Of a DNA stretch of 64,000 nt, positions 51,474 through 60,393 are shown one piece after another (the stretch's first letter is position 1; every line of letters starts with the position of its first letter). A program made the position numbers and the translations under genes. Under the pieces are notes generated by a model. It saw nothing but the letters and a program-made list of their open reading frames with translations, had not been told where the DNA came from and ran no database searches. The DNA is from an uncultured Flavobacteriaceae bacterium (GTDB lineage: Bacteria; Bacteroidota; Bacteroidia; Flavobacteriales; Flavobacteriaceae). Location: positions 1 to 64,000 of the forward strand of contig CANMLX010000009.1 of assembly GCA_947498845.1 (NCBI GenBank), given 5' to 3'.

Positions 51474-53345
51474 CTAACTAATTTTAACTAAGAATTTAAG
51501 AGCTACACCTGCTCCTACTTTTAATGGTAAATCTTTGCCACTATATTTGTATGTAGCCAAAGTGTTGTATCCTTTATACTTATCTGTAGCTGCAGCTGCT
51601 ACCATAGCGTTTACACAGGCTTCCTCGTCTGATTTACTCCATCTCCATGCTGCTAATGCAGCATCTTCGGTAGCGTTTTTAGATGAGATAAGTCCTGCGA
51701 CTACTAAGTTTTGTTCATCGGTACTAGCGCCTTGCTGTGCATAATCTGCAAAAGTGTTCCAACGATCTGAAATTAAGTTTGCAGGATTTAACATATAGTC
51801 TGTTAATAAGCCTAATGGTGCAGCTTCAGCAGGTATCATTCCCGCATAACTTTTACCAGCCTTTTTATACCATAATTGAAGAAGTTTTTGAGCCCCCATC
51901 ATACCTCCCATAACCGCAGCATTTTTAAGAACTGCTTTCATTATGGTTCCTTTATTTTCCCAAAGAGATTTTCCTATATTCTTTAAAAGATTTCCTAGTG
52001 TATTGCTATCTACATCTACATCGGTATCAATATCTGTATCGACATCAATGACACTATCTACCACATTATCTACTACATTATCTACATCGGTATCGATATC
52101 CACATCAATATCTACATCAATGTCTACAACTACAAAAGCATCTACATCTACATCAATGTCTACATCAATGTCCACATCGGTATCTACATCGGTATCTACA
52201 TCGGTATCCACATCGGTGTCTACATCGGTATCTACATCGGTATCAATATCTGTATTTACCAAATCTCCATTGGGTTCTGCGGCATCGCTAAACTTTTCAT
52301 TAATCCATTGAGAAACCTTACTTACTGCATTTTTTGTAGAATTTACAATAGCTTCTCCTCCAGTTTTTAGTGCATTAAATAAATCAGGCAGACTTTTGGC
52401 AAGTTCTATAACAGTATGTACAATCATTATTACATTAATCGCAGTAAAAGCCAAAGAAGCCAAATCGTATACTCCCATCCACCAAGCTAATTTAGGAACG
52501 GGGTAAGGTTGAATAACGACATCATCTCCATTAATTTTGCCTGTAAAGAAAAGCTCATATGTTCCAGAAGCGCCATTATGTAACACCATATCCTGAGGTA
52601 TCGCTGTTAGATTTACTCCAGATGTATCGGTTGCATTTTTTGAAGCGGCAACACTTTTAGCGTAGGTAAGTGTTATTGGCGTTCCTAAAATTGGATTTCC
52701 GGCATTATCAGTACCGGTAACTGGAGCATAAGTAGCCGTACCATTGGCTCCTAAAACTAATTGTCCTGTTTGATTTTTAGGTAAAACCAGAGGAATAACT
52801 GGTTTTGGGTTTTGAGGACTATAACAATAATAAGTTGCAGCCCATGCTCTTGCATCGTTTTCTGCCCAATATGAAACCGAGGAAAATAATCCATAATCGA
52901 AAGCAAACTTGTTTGTTTTAAACCATTGATCTAACAAACTTTTTTGAGTAGAGAGGTCTGTGTTATCTAATATTATACTGTTTATTTGCAAAGCATTAGG
53001 TGCATATGGACTGCCTTTATACGATTTATAAAATTCAAAAGCAGCCTGAGCTGTAGTTATTGCTGTTGTAGGAATGGTTACTTGTGTATCCCCTAATATA
53101 TTAGTTACTGCCTGAAACACTGGTAAGCCATTAGTTTGCTGCACAAAGGCTAGATTCTCTAAAGGGTTACTAGATGAAGGCGTATAAGTTCCATTAGTAT
53201 CATTAGCTGCTACAGTACCCACTTTAGTATAATTAGGATACATTGTATCGGGGTCGGAAGCCGAAGCACCAGATGGCACGGTAAATGTGTAAATATCTAA
53301 TGCTTGGCTTAGTTGATTGTTTATTTTAACTATGTTATTAGCCAT
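51474..53345 (-). CDS. Large protein with Asp-Val-Asp-Thr tract and hydrophobic C-terminus
   Basis: 623 residues, unrecognised. N-terminal beta-rich region (about 1-280) starting IVKINNQLSQALDIYTF, a probable membrane segment at about 293-315 (LASLAFTAINVIMIVHTVIE), an amphipathic linker, an 82-residue tract of alternating Asp and Val/Ile/Thr (365-446, encoded by a 12-base tandem, ACATCGGTATCT on the plus strand), a second hydrophobic helix, then an Ala-rich helical part and a beta-like tail LKVGAGVALKFLVKIS. The Asp tract could bind calcium or form a one-sided acidic strand. The tail, hydrophobic and Val/Gly/Ala-rich, is of the sort methylated in borosins; that link is speculative. Confidence 0.75.
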   Translation of the reverse strand: MANNIVKINNQLSQALDIYTFTVPSGASASDPDTMYPNYTKVGTVAANDTNGTYTPSSSNPLENLAFVQQTNGLPVFQAVTNILGDTQVTIPTTAITTAQAAFEFYKSYKGSPYAPNALQINSIILDNTDLSTQKSLLDQWFKTNKFAFDYGLFSSVSYWAENDARAWAATYYCYSPQNPKPVIPLVLPKNQTGQLVLGANGTATYAPVTGTDNAGNPILGTPITLTYAKSVAASKNATDTSGVNLTAIPQDMVLHNGASGTYELFFTGKINGDDVVIQPYPVPKLAWWMGVYDLASLAFTAINVIMIVHTVIELAKSLPDLFNALKTGGEAIVNSTKNAVSKVSQWINEKFSDAAEPNGDLVNTDIDTDVDTDVDTDVDTDVDTDVDTDVDIDVDIDVDVDAFVVVDIDVDIDVDIDTDVDNVVDNVVDSVIDVDTDIDTDVDVDSNTLGNLLKNIGKSLWENKGTIMKAVLKNAAVMGGMMGAQKLLQLWYKKAGKSYAGMIPAEAAPLGLLTDYMLNPANLISDRWNTFADYAQQGASTDEQNLVVAGLISSKNATEDAALAAWRWSKSDEEACVNAMVAAAATDKYKGYNTLATYKYSGKDLPLKVGAGVALKFLVKIS

Positions 53346-53368
53346 TTGTAAAATTTTTAAAGGTTAGT

Positions 53369-55087
53369 TTATGCGTCTGGTTCGATTGGTTCTACATCAT
53401 CACCATCTTGAGAAGCTTCTTCTTCCTGTTCTTTTTGAGACTCGTTTACTTCTTCAACTAATTTGTCACTTGTAGCTTTGTTTTCTGCAATTTGTGCTTT
53501 AGCTTCGGCAGATATATGTTCTTGCACGTCTTCAACAAAATCATTTATATTAGATTTTAACTCTCCCATTTTCTCTGTTTGTGCTTTTACTACATCTGGT
53601 AAATCTTTGAATTGGGCATTATCCAGTGCATCTTGAATTTCTTTAAGATCACTCGCATTAGACTCTAAGGTTTGTAGTTGTTCTGGTGTCATATCTCCCT
53701 CAAATTCTGCTAATTGCTCAAGCGTATTCGCCTCAGATTCTAATCCTTCTTGGATTTTCCCTGCATTCTCGGCAGCTTGCACTCGTCCTTTAGACGCTCC
53801 CATTTCTTCAAGTGCATCTGCTGGATTATCAGGAACCTCTCCTTTTCCATCTGATATTTTTTTAACTGCAGTATCTAATTCTTCTTTAAGAGACGCTTTA
53901 ATATCCTCTTGCATCTTTTGAAACTGCTCTTCTGTTGTTGGTGTCTTTTTTCCAAAGCATTTACCATAAATCCATTTAATAGGGCCTAACGCAAGCATGG
54001 CAAACATGGCTAAACCTCCTATAGCCATAAACTCTTGAAAAGCATTTGTTTTGTACCAAGCAGGATTTCCCTTAGCATCTTTTTTGATTTCAAAATCAAC
54101 ACCCAAACACGTATCTGCTCCTATAACGCCTGTTAACATAGTAATCATTGTAGCATCTGATGTTGCATTAACAACCCCCTTTAATTGAAAAGTTCCTTTA
54201 AGCGCTATATTGGGCGTATCAGAGTTTATATCATCTACAAATAAACTATCAGAATAGATGAGGTTTTTAGTCGTTTTTCCATCAGAAGAGGTATAAGTTA
54301 CTGTATAGCCACCATTATCTTTAGTTACATCTATAGTTGCAGGTTTTGTAAAAGCTACTTTCCCTAGTTGATCTCCATTAGATTTATAAATGTTGTAGGT
54401 TGTAGATTTATATTGACTCCATACAAAAGAAAAATCTCTGTAATAACCTTCCATTGCAACCAAAACTGGCAAGGTTACTTTTTTGAATTCTTTAGTTCCT
54501 TCAAAGAATTTTTGCACACTATCGCTTAATGAATCTGCGACATTCTGAGAAGAGCCAGAACTACCATCGGCCTTAGAACTTGCATCTGTTTGAGATTGTT
54601 TCATAGCGGCAACATAATCTGACGCAAGTTTTGAGTTTGGGTATGCTATTATGGTTTGATAAAATGTAGAAGCTTGTTGCATGGCCGTTTCATCGTCTGA
54701 TGTTGCAGTAACTGGCTCAAAAGGTCCTAAAATGGCACTGGCAGAATGATTCGCTACAGGGATATACCAACTACTGGAACTAATTATTAAGTCATAAAGT
54801 GAAGACCATTTTTCTTCTCCACTATCTGGGTCTTTATACATCATATCTAAAACAACAGATGCGCTTTTGCCTTTCGAGATTACAGGAGAGCTGCTCCCTT
54901 TAGTATTTAATACCTCAAAATTTAGTCCTTTAATGACAGTCGCCGAGTTATCTGGTCCTGGTGTTAATCCAGCTGTTGGTAGAACAACAACTACATCTTG
55001 TGAGCTGTTATTGGTCACACTACAATCTTTAGATTGCTCTTGTGTTTTAGTAATAGTATCTAAATGGTTTATATTCTGGTTTTTCAT
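53369..55087 (-). CDS. Single-TM protein with coiled tail, paralog 2
   Basis: 572 residues from the ATG at 55087 (preferred). The upstream ATG at 55117 directly follows a CCTTCC-GTC-GGAAGG-type palindrome and would add ten residues. The head (to about 340) shares with its neighbour 55250-56959 the phrases KADGSSGSSQNVADSL, FFEGTKEFKKVTLP, NGGYTVTY, SLFVDDINSDTPNIALKG and LTGVIGADTCLG. A membrane segment follows (EFMAIGGLAMFAMLALGPIK), then about 200 residues of acidic helical tail rich in Glu, Ala and Lys, ending EPIEPDA. No signal peptide. Family unknown; 23 bases upstream of the Asp-repeat gene. Confidence 0.8.
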   Translation of the reverse strand: MKNQNINHLDTITKTQEQSKDCSVTNNSSQDVVVVLPTAGLTPGPDNSATVIKGLNFEVLNTKGSSSPVISKGKSASVVLDMMYKDPDSGEEKWSSLYDLIISSSSWYIPVANHSASAILGPFEPVTATSDDETAMQQASTFYQTIIAYPNSKLASDYVAAMKQSQTDASSKADGSSGSSQNVADSLSDSVQKFFEGTKEFKKVTLPVLVAMEGYYRDFSFVWSQYKSTTYNIYKSNGDQLGKVAFTKPATIDVTKDNGGYTVTYTSSDGKTTKNLIYSDSLFVDDINSDTPNIALKGTFQLKGVVNATSDATMITMLTGVIGADTCLGVDFEIKKDAKGNPAWYKTNAFQEFMAIGGLAMFAMLALGPIKWIYGKCFGKKTPTTEEQFQKMQEDIKASLKEELDTAVKKISDGKGEVPDNPADALEEMGASKGRVQAAENAGKIQEGLESEANTLEQLAEFEGDMTPEQLQTLESNASDLKEIQDALDNAQFKDLPDVVKAQTEKMGELKSNINDFVEDVQEHISAEAKAQIAENKATSDKLVEEVNESQKEQEEEASQDGDDVEPIEPDA

Positions 55088-55249
55088 CTGTTTATATTTT
55101 TTGATTTCTGAATACATGCCTTCCGTCGGGAAGGGTTTTAAAAATTTGAATAAATTCAGGAACTCACATAAATTTCAATTATTTACCTATGTGAATTTTT
55201 GAAATAATAAAAATTCATATTCATTTCATTTTTTATAAATATTAAAGTC

Positions 55250-56959
55250 TTAATCCTCTGGAGGTAAAATATTTTCTGAATCTGGGTTACTTTCTCTCGA
55301 AATTTCAGAATCATTAGTTACAGCTGTTGCAACATCACTAACTATTGAACTTGTTTCTGATGCCATATCCTCAAGATCTCTTAAATCACGACTTGAAACA
55401 TCTGTACTTACACTGGTAGTAAAATCACTAAGATCTGTAGACAGTGAACTGAAAGATGACGTTAAACTTCCAAGATCACGTAAGCTAGGAGGTGGTACAT
55501 CAAAGCCTATATCTCCAGAAAGTCTACTTAATCGCGTGCCTAATTCTTGCATTTCAACACCTTGTTCGGAAGAGAAAGAAGAGGCATAGCGATCTAAAAC
55601 TCTTAACCTACCTTCATAAAGAGATTGGCTTGCCGATAAATCGCGTAAAGATGAAGCACGCATAAACAAATCCTGACTAGAGGATAAACTGCTTAGTCCA
55701 TCGTCAATACTTGCTGGTGGTGATATACGACCATCTGTTATAGCATCATAGAGGTAATCCACTTCATTAAATAGCCTATTGTTAAGGCGACCTTCTAGCG
55801 CATCAAGTTCTTGTCTTGTTGTAGGCGCATTACGATCTCTACACCATAAATAATAGGTCCTAATTAAAACAATAGTAGCTGGTATAAAAACAATGCCTGC
55901 ACCTATTTCAAGGATTAAATCGATAATTTGTTTGAAACTTTTAGGATTATCTTTTGTTGTTTGACTTTGATCCCTGCCTAAACATGTAATCCCATTAATT
56001 GTACCTGTTAAAACGGGAATCACCGTAACATCTTTAGGATCATTGCTAAATAAGTTTCGCAACTGAAAAATACCTTTTACAGCAATACCAGGCACATCTT
56101 TAGTAACATCATCTACAAATAAACCATTCACATAGGTTAGACTTTTATTTGACGTGGTATCCACGGCTACAGATTTTAGATCATTAGGATCTTTAGCTGG
56201 TGAAAATGTGCAGGTATAACCACCATTAGCACTTGTAACACTAATTTGAGTTGGTTTAGTAAGTGTAATAGTACCTATAAATTGTTTTGTTGTTCCATCA
56301 CTACTATATAAATAATAGGTTATCGTTTTTGAATAATTAGACCATACAAATGGAAATTTTTTATAATACGTTTCAATAGCCATAAAATCAGACATGGTTA
56401 CATGTTTATAATTTTTAGTGCCTTGAAAAAAAGCATTTACGGCATCGTTTAATACTTTAACAATATTTTGCGAAGAACCAGAACTACCATCTGCTTCTTT
56501 TTTTGCTGTAGCAATACCAGATTGCATCGCTTTTTGGAAATCTTTTGCTAGCTTAGAGGTAGGGTATACAGATATGGTTTGAAAGAAATTAGCGGCCTCT
56601 GTTATAGCTGTTTCATTTGCACTATCCACTGTTTGATCGGGATAGCTATTGTTTGCCATTTCTACTATTTTACTTGATATGGGATAAAACCAACTTGAAG
56701 TGCTAATTAATACATTATATATCATAGAATATGTAGCGCTTCCCGTAGACGGGTCTGTGTATGTTTGATTTAAAGTAACTATGCCTTCATTTGTAGCATC
56801 AATAATTTTTTCACCATTTTTTAGTGTTAGTATTTCTATACTTTGGTTATAAGCATTAATTAAACTATCACTAGTTTTAGTTTGTGTAGTTGTTGGCAGT
56901 ATGCCTAAAGCTGCATTACTAGTAGAATTTGTTATTTTACATTCTTTTGAAATACTCAT
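55250..56959 (-). CDS. Single-TM protein with long tail, paralog 1
   Basis: 569 residues. Head domain (1-335) with SISKECKITNSTSNAALGI, ADGSSGSSQNIVKVL (157-171), FFQGTKNYKHVT, NGGYTCTF, GLFVDDVTKDVPGIAVKG and LTGTINGITCLG, all shared with paralog 2. A membrane segment at about 347-372 (ILEIGAGIVFIPATIVLIRT) is followed by a Ser/Leu/Asp-rich helical tail of about 190 residues, ending in SENILPPED. No N-terminal signal peptide, so the orientation is uncertain. The head is probably beta-rich. No family recognised. The two paralogs differ mainly in the tail. Confidence 0.8.
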   Translation of the reverse strand: MSISKECKITNSTSNAALGILPTTTQTKTSDSLINAYNQSIEILTLKNGEKIIDATNEGIVTLNQTYTDPSTGSATYSMIYNVLISTSSWFYPISSKIVEMANNSYPDQTVDSANETAITEAANFFQTISVYPTSKLAKDFQKAMQSGIATAKKEADGSSGSSQNIVKVLNDAVNAFFQGTKNYKHVTMSDFMAIETYYKKFPFVWSNYSKTITYYLYSSDGTTKQFIGTITLTKPTQISVTSANGGYTCTFSPAKDPNDLKSVAVDTTSNKSLTYVNGLFVDDVTKDVPGIAVKGIFQLRNLFSNDPKDVTVIPVLTGTINGITCLGRDQSQTTKDNPKSFKQIIDLILEIGAGIVFIPATIVLIRTYYLWCRDRNAPTTRQELDALEGRLNNRLFNEVDYLYDAITDGRISPPASIDDGLSSLSSSQDLFMRASSLRDLSASQSLYEGRLRVLDRYASSFSSEQGVEMQELGTRLSRLSGDIGFDVPPPSLRDLGSLTSSFSSLSTDLSDFTTSVSTDVSSRDLRDLEDMASETSSIVSDVATAVTNDSEISRESNPDSENILPPED

Positions 56960-57004
56960 TTTTTTAATAATTAAGTTTGGTTAGTACGTTTTTATTTCAA
57001 TAGA

Positions 57005-57047
57005 TTGAGGTAGTGAAATTTCTAGTATTTCAATTTCACTACCTCAA
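57005..57047 (-). promoter_or_regulatory. Strong intercistronic hairpin after the first cluster gene
   Basis: TTGAGGTAGTGAAATT (57005-57020) and its perfect 16-base complement (57032-57047) with an 11-base loop, eight bases past the stop codon of the 141-residue gene. On the minus strand no clean T tract follows, so it may be a partial terminator or an mRNA-stabilising stem that lets the first gene be expressed above the rest. Confidence 0.65.
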
Positions 57048-57054
57048 AACATGG

Positions 57055-57480
57055 TTATTCTGATGTAACAGTGCCGTTTACTTTATGGTTTCCATAAGAG
57101 AAACCTCCATTACCATTCCATTCATTATTTACATCCATAAATAGTGTTACAGGTACAGGAATAGGAATTGTTTCATGTCCAAATGGAGGAATTGGAATAG
57201 TGATATCGGTATAATAAAACCCTTTTAGGTCTACAATTTTAGTAACATCGCCATACCCTGTACTTCTAATAGTACCTTTTACATCGGCTTGAATTGTTTT
57301 AAAATCTTTTATAGAGCCATTAGTAATTGTTACTTTTCCTGTAACGGTTTCATGTAAAGGAGATACAACCAATGCAAAATGTGCTTTTGAGGCAGCTAAT
57401 GCAGCACTAATAATAGAGCCTTTTACTAAATATGCTTCTACTAAAGCATTGTCTTGAACAGTTTGAGTTTCAGTTTTCAT
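57055..57480 (-). CDS. Small leading protein of the cluster
   Basis: 141 residues, no signal peptide, no Cys. An Ala-rich N-terminal segment (GSIISAALAASKAHFALVV) precedes a beta-rich domain with a Pro/Ile stretch (DITIPIPPFGHETIPIPVPV) and a Gly/Asn-rich C-terminus (NNEWNGNGGFSYGNHKVNG). First gene of the cluster and followed by a strong hairpin, as often seen for an abundant small product (structural protein or precursor). No family recognised; not similar to known borosin precursors by eye. Confidence 0.7.
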   Translation of the reverse strand: MKTETQTVQDNALVEAYLVKGSIISAALAASKAHFALVVSPLHETVTGKVTITNGSIKDFKTIQADVKGTIRSTGYGDVTKIVDLKGFYYTDITIPIPPFGHETIPIPVPVTLFMDVNNEWNGNGGFSYGNHKVNGTVTSE

Positions 57481-57749
57481 AATATTAAATTTAAATTTGA
57501 TTATTTCTTGAGTTTCTTTTAAATAGTTTCATTCTAATACTTTTAAAAATGGGTTTTTAGAATTGCACAGAGCTTATCGAACAAAGAATAAGCAAGTGAT
57601 CTGTAAGAATTACATTATAAATTTCATAAGAAAAATAAACGAAATAAAAAAAATGTAGATTAACGTAACTATTAGGGAGATGTTCACACCAGTTTAGCAC
57701 ATGAATGTGAAATTTTGTGTAAGACTTTTTAGGGGGTTTTTAATAGATA
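57481..57749. other. Upstream region of the cluster
   Basis: Non-coding, 269 bases, before MITE copy F. The promoter of the cluster should lie here, on the minus strand. No confident TAnnTTTG box with a spaced TTG was found, so the cluster may depend on an activator such as the adjacent LytTR regulator (inference). Confidence 0.4.
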
Positions 57750-57912
57750 ATACCAAATCTACTATAAAATGCAACTCATATTAAGTTTACTTTTCTACTT
57801 TATCGTCATTATAAAATGAATCCGTAACTATAGCTATGCATTAATTTTAAAGCCTCGATAAAGCGAAAATTAATTCTAAATCTTATGGTCGCTTTTATAG
57901 TAGATTTGGTAT
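57750..57912. mobile_element. MITE family 1, copy F
   Basis: 163 bases, ends ATACCAAATC and GATTTGGTAT, interior CCGTAACTATAGCTATGCAT. The same diverged subtype as copy A. It lies between the LytTR regulator stop codon and the cluster's upstream region. Confidence 0.85.
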
Positions 57913-57926
57913 AACTTTAAAATATC

Positions 57927-58661
57927 TTATTTAATGATATTAAAACGAGAAGTCAAGTGCTTTTTATAGCGTTCACTTATGGCTATTTGAAAGCCTGAAT
58001 TTAAATATATAGTATTTTCACTAAGATTAATACTTTTAACTTTATTGAAGTTAATTAAAAATTTTCGATGCGTTTGTTCAAAATTTTCTTTACCTAATAT
58101 CTCCTTAATTTTAGATAATGATTTTTTAACTACGTATTTATTGTTAGAAACATGCAATGTGCAATAATTTTCTTCTACTTCTACATACTCAATGTCATCA
58201 AAATTTATTTTACAAATTAAATGTTGTTTTTTAACAAGAATATAATAATCGGATATTAAAGTTTTATTGGTTCTTAAGGTATTCTCCTGTTGAAAAAATT
58301 TCTCTACGGCTAATTCAATGGTATATTGTAATTCTAAGTGATTAAAAGGCTTTAATAAATACGTAAAGGGTTGTGTTAATTTTGCTTGCTCAAAAACAGT
58401 CTTACTTTGCATGCTGGTAAGAAATAAAAAAGGGATAGGTTTTGCAGCGTTTTGGATATGTTTTGCAAATTCAATACCGTTTAATTTACCATCGACATTT
58501 ATATCAACAATAGCTAAATCAAATTTAGAAGTAACAAAAATAGCTTTTGCCTTTTTTAATGTATTAACTAGAGTAACCGCATACTGTTTAGATAATAAAT
58601 TAATAATCGTTTGGGCATCATCAATATTATCTTCCAGTATTAAAATTTGTAACGATTTCAT
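57927..58661 (-). CDS. Response regulator, LytTR DNA-binding type
   Basis: 244 residues. Receiver domain (1-120) with the acidic pocket EDNIDD, phospho-acceptor Asp53 in AIVDINVDG, and Lys in YLLKPF; then a LytTR domain (about 140-240: IEYVEVEENYCTLHVSNNKY, FEQTHRKFLINFNKVKSINL, FQIAISERYK). LytTR proteins bind imperfect direct repeats. One base separates it from the kinase gene upstream, so the two are a cognate pair. Confidence 0.95.
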   Translation of the reverse strand: MKSLQILILEDNIDDAQTIINLLSKQYAVTLVNTLKKAKAIFVTSKFDLAIVDINVDGKLNGIEFAKHIQNAAKPIPFLFLTSMQSKTVFEQAKLTQPFTYLLKPFNHLELQYTIELAVEKFFQQENTLRTNKTLISDYYILVKKQHLICKINFDDIEYVEVEENYCTLHVSNNKYVVKKSLSKIKEILGKENFEQTHRKFLINFNKVKSINLSENTIYLNSGFQIAISERYKKHLTSRFNIIK

Positions 58662-58662
58662 C

Positions 58663-60390
58663 TTATAGCTCTTTTATTGGTAACTCTATTGTAATTGTTA
58701 TACCCTTATTTAAATTGTTTTCTATTTCAAAAGTTCCCTTATTTTTTATTAGTAACGTTTTACTCAAAATTAACCCTAGCCCTAATCCTTTAGAGCGATC
58801 TATTTTTTCTACAGTTAAGATATTATAATTATTAATATTATTTAATACGTCTTGAGACATGCCCTGTCCTGTGTCTGCTATTGTGAGAATACACATAGTG
58901 TCTGTAAACGCTGTTTTTACTTTAATACTACCGCCTTCTGGAGTATATTTAATAGCATTATCTATTAAATTCCTAAAAGCAATTTTAAACAGCTCTTTAT
59001 CCAAAAACACCAGGCTGTCTGAGTCTTCAAACACAGTTGATATTGAAATGTTTTTGGCTTGAGCTATTGATCTAAAATCTTCTAATATTGAGACTATTAA
59101 AAGGTTTATAAAGTGGTTTTCTGGAATAAATAATAACTGATTATTTTGCTGTAAAGCCCAGTTTAATATATTATTTAATATACCACTTGTACTTTCTGAA
59201 ATGGCTTCACTTTTTTTGTTTAATGTTATAGCATCTTGATTAAGGTTACTGTTTAATAATACTGATAATTTTTTGTGATTAGCCTTGATCGTATTTACAG
59301 GGGTTCTTAAATCATGTGATATTACAGAGAGTAAATAGTTTTTAGTTGTATTTAAATGTTCTAATTGTTCTTTTTGAGCTTGTATTAAGGTATTTTGTTT
59401 TATCTTAAATCTGTATAAATAAAAAAGAACACCTAAAAAAAGTAAAGCAATAATAAGTATAATTATAAATAGTTGAATACGTTCTTTTTGTTTTAGTGTT
59501 GTTTCTTTCTGAATTGCAATTTCCTTGTCCTTTTTAACCAAGGCAATTTGTTTATCTTTTTCTAAAAGCTGTGATATTTTATCTCTATTCCATAAAGAAT
59601 CTTTCCATTTAATGTATTCTTCATAATAGCTAGTGCTTTCTTTGTAATGTTTTCTGTTTTTTTCAACAACAGCCATATTTTTGGCTGTATTTTGTTTTAG
59701 CTCCAAACTAGAATCATGTTTTGCAAGCTCGTATACTTCCTTAAAAAGAGGAATTGCTAAGTGATCTTTATACTGCTCATAATAAAGATTAGCTAAATCA
59801 CTCTTGGCATTTATAATATTTACAGTATTATTTATTTTTTGTGCTTCATTGATTACCTTTTTAAAATAAAACTCAGACTTTTTAAATTGTTTTTTTAGCA
59901 TATAAGCCGAAGCCAAATTATGGTAAACAACACTCACTTCTTGTGCATTTCTATTTGTAGGATTGTTTCTAAGCCATTTATTATAAATAGATATCACACT
60001 ATCGTATTTTTCTAATTCAAGGTATACCATACCATACCTATAATTCTTTAATTGATAGAATGGAAATTTTTTTGATATGGCATTTAAAGAAGATAAAGCA
60101 TTTTGATATAAACCTAATTTAACAGCAGATACGCTCTTCATATAAAATAAAACATCTTTTGTCTCAGGTGACAACGTTTTATTTGTTATTGCCTTTTCTG
60201 AAAATAAATAACATGAATCGTATTTTTTATTCTTAAAATAATTGATGGTTTTACAGTAATCTGCTTGGTCTAGTACTTTACACGTTTTTATTCCAAAATC
60301 TATTAACCGTCTATAATCATCTTTATTTTGAGAAAATAATATGTTACTAATTAAAAAAAAAAGTAATAGCAGTCCCCTTTTGTTAGGCAT
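58663..60390 (-). CDS. TPR-containing sensor histidine kinase
   Basis: 575 residues: signal peptide (LLLLFFLISNILFSQ), a periplasmic region with several TPR repeats (about 40-270), coiled segment, membrane segment 306-327 (LFIIILIIALLFLGVLFYLY), HisKA with phospho-acceptor His359 in SVISHDLRTPVNTI, and HATPase_c with FRNLIDNAIKYTPEGG (N box), ADTGQGM (G1) and KGLGLGL (G2). The TPR part suggests it senses a protein or peptide. Three bases after the 168-residue gene and one base before the LytTR regulator: a three-gene operon directly upstream of the borosin-like cluster. Confidence 0.95.
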   Translation of the reverse strand: MPNKRGLLLLFFLISNILFSQNKDDYRRLIDFGIKTCKVLDQADYCKTINYFKNKKYDSCYLFSEKAITNKTLSPETKDVLFYMKSVSAVKLGLYQNALSSLNAISKKFPFYQLKNYRYGMVYLELEKYDSVISIYNKWLRNNPTNRNAQEVSVVYHNLASAYMLKKQFKKSEFYFKKVINEAQKINNTVNIINAKSDLANLYYEQYKDHLAIPLFKEVYELAKHDSSLELKQNTAKNMAVVEKNRKHYKESTSYYEEYIKWKDSLWNRDKISQLLEKDKQIALVKKDKEIAIQKETTLKQKERIQLFIIILIIALLFLGVLFYLYRFKIKQNTLIQAQKEQLEHLNTTKNYLLSVISHDLRTPVNTIKANHKKLSVLLNSNLNQDAITLNKKSEAISESTSGILNNILNWALQQNNQLLFIPENHFINLLIVSILEDFRSIAQAKNISISTVFEDSDSLVFLDKELFKIAFRNLIDNAIKYTPEGGSIKVKTAFTDTMCILTIADTGQGMSQDVLNNINNYNILTVEKIDRSKGLGLGLILSKTLLIKNKGTFEIENNLNKGITITIELPIKEL

Positions 60391-60393
60391 TAT

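Noticed and set aside
51943..52311. Ser/Thr-rich 122-codon frame on the plus strand
   Set aside because: It is the antisense reading of the Asp-Val-Asp-Thr codon tandem in the gene 51474-53345; the repeat alone keeps both strands open.
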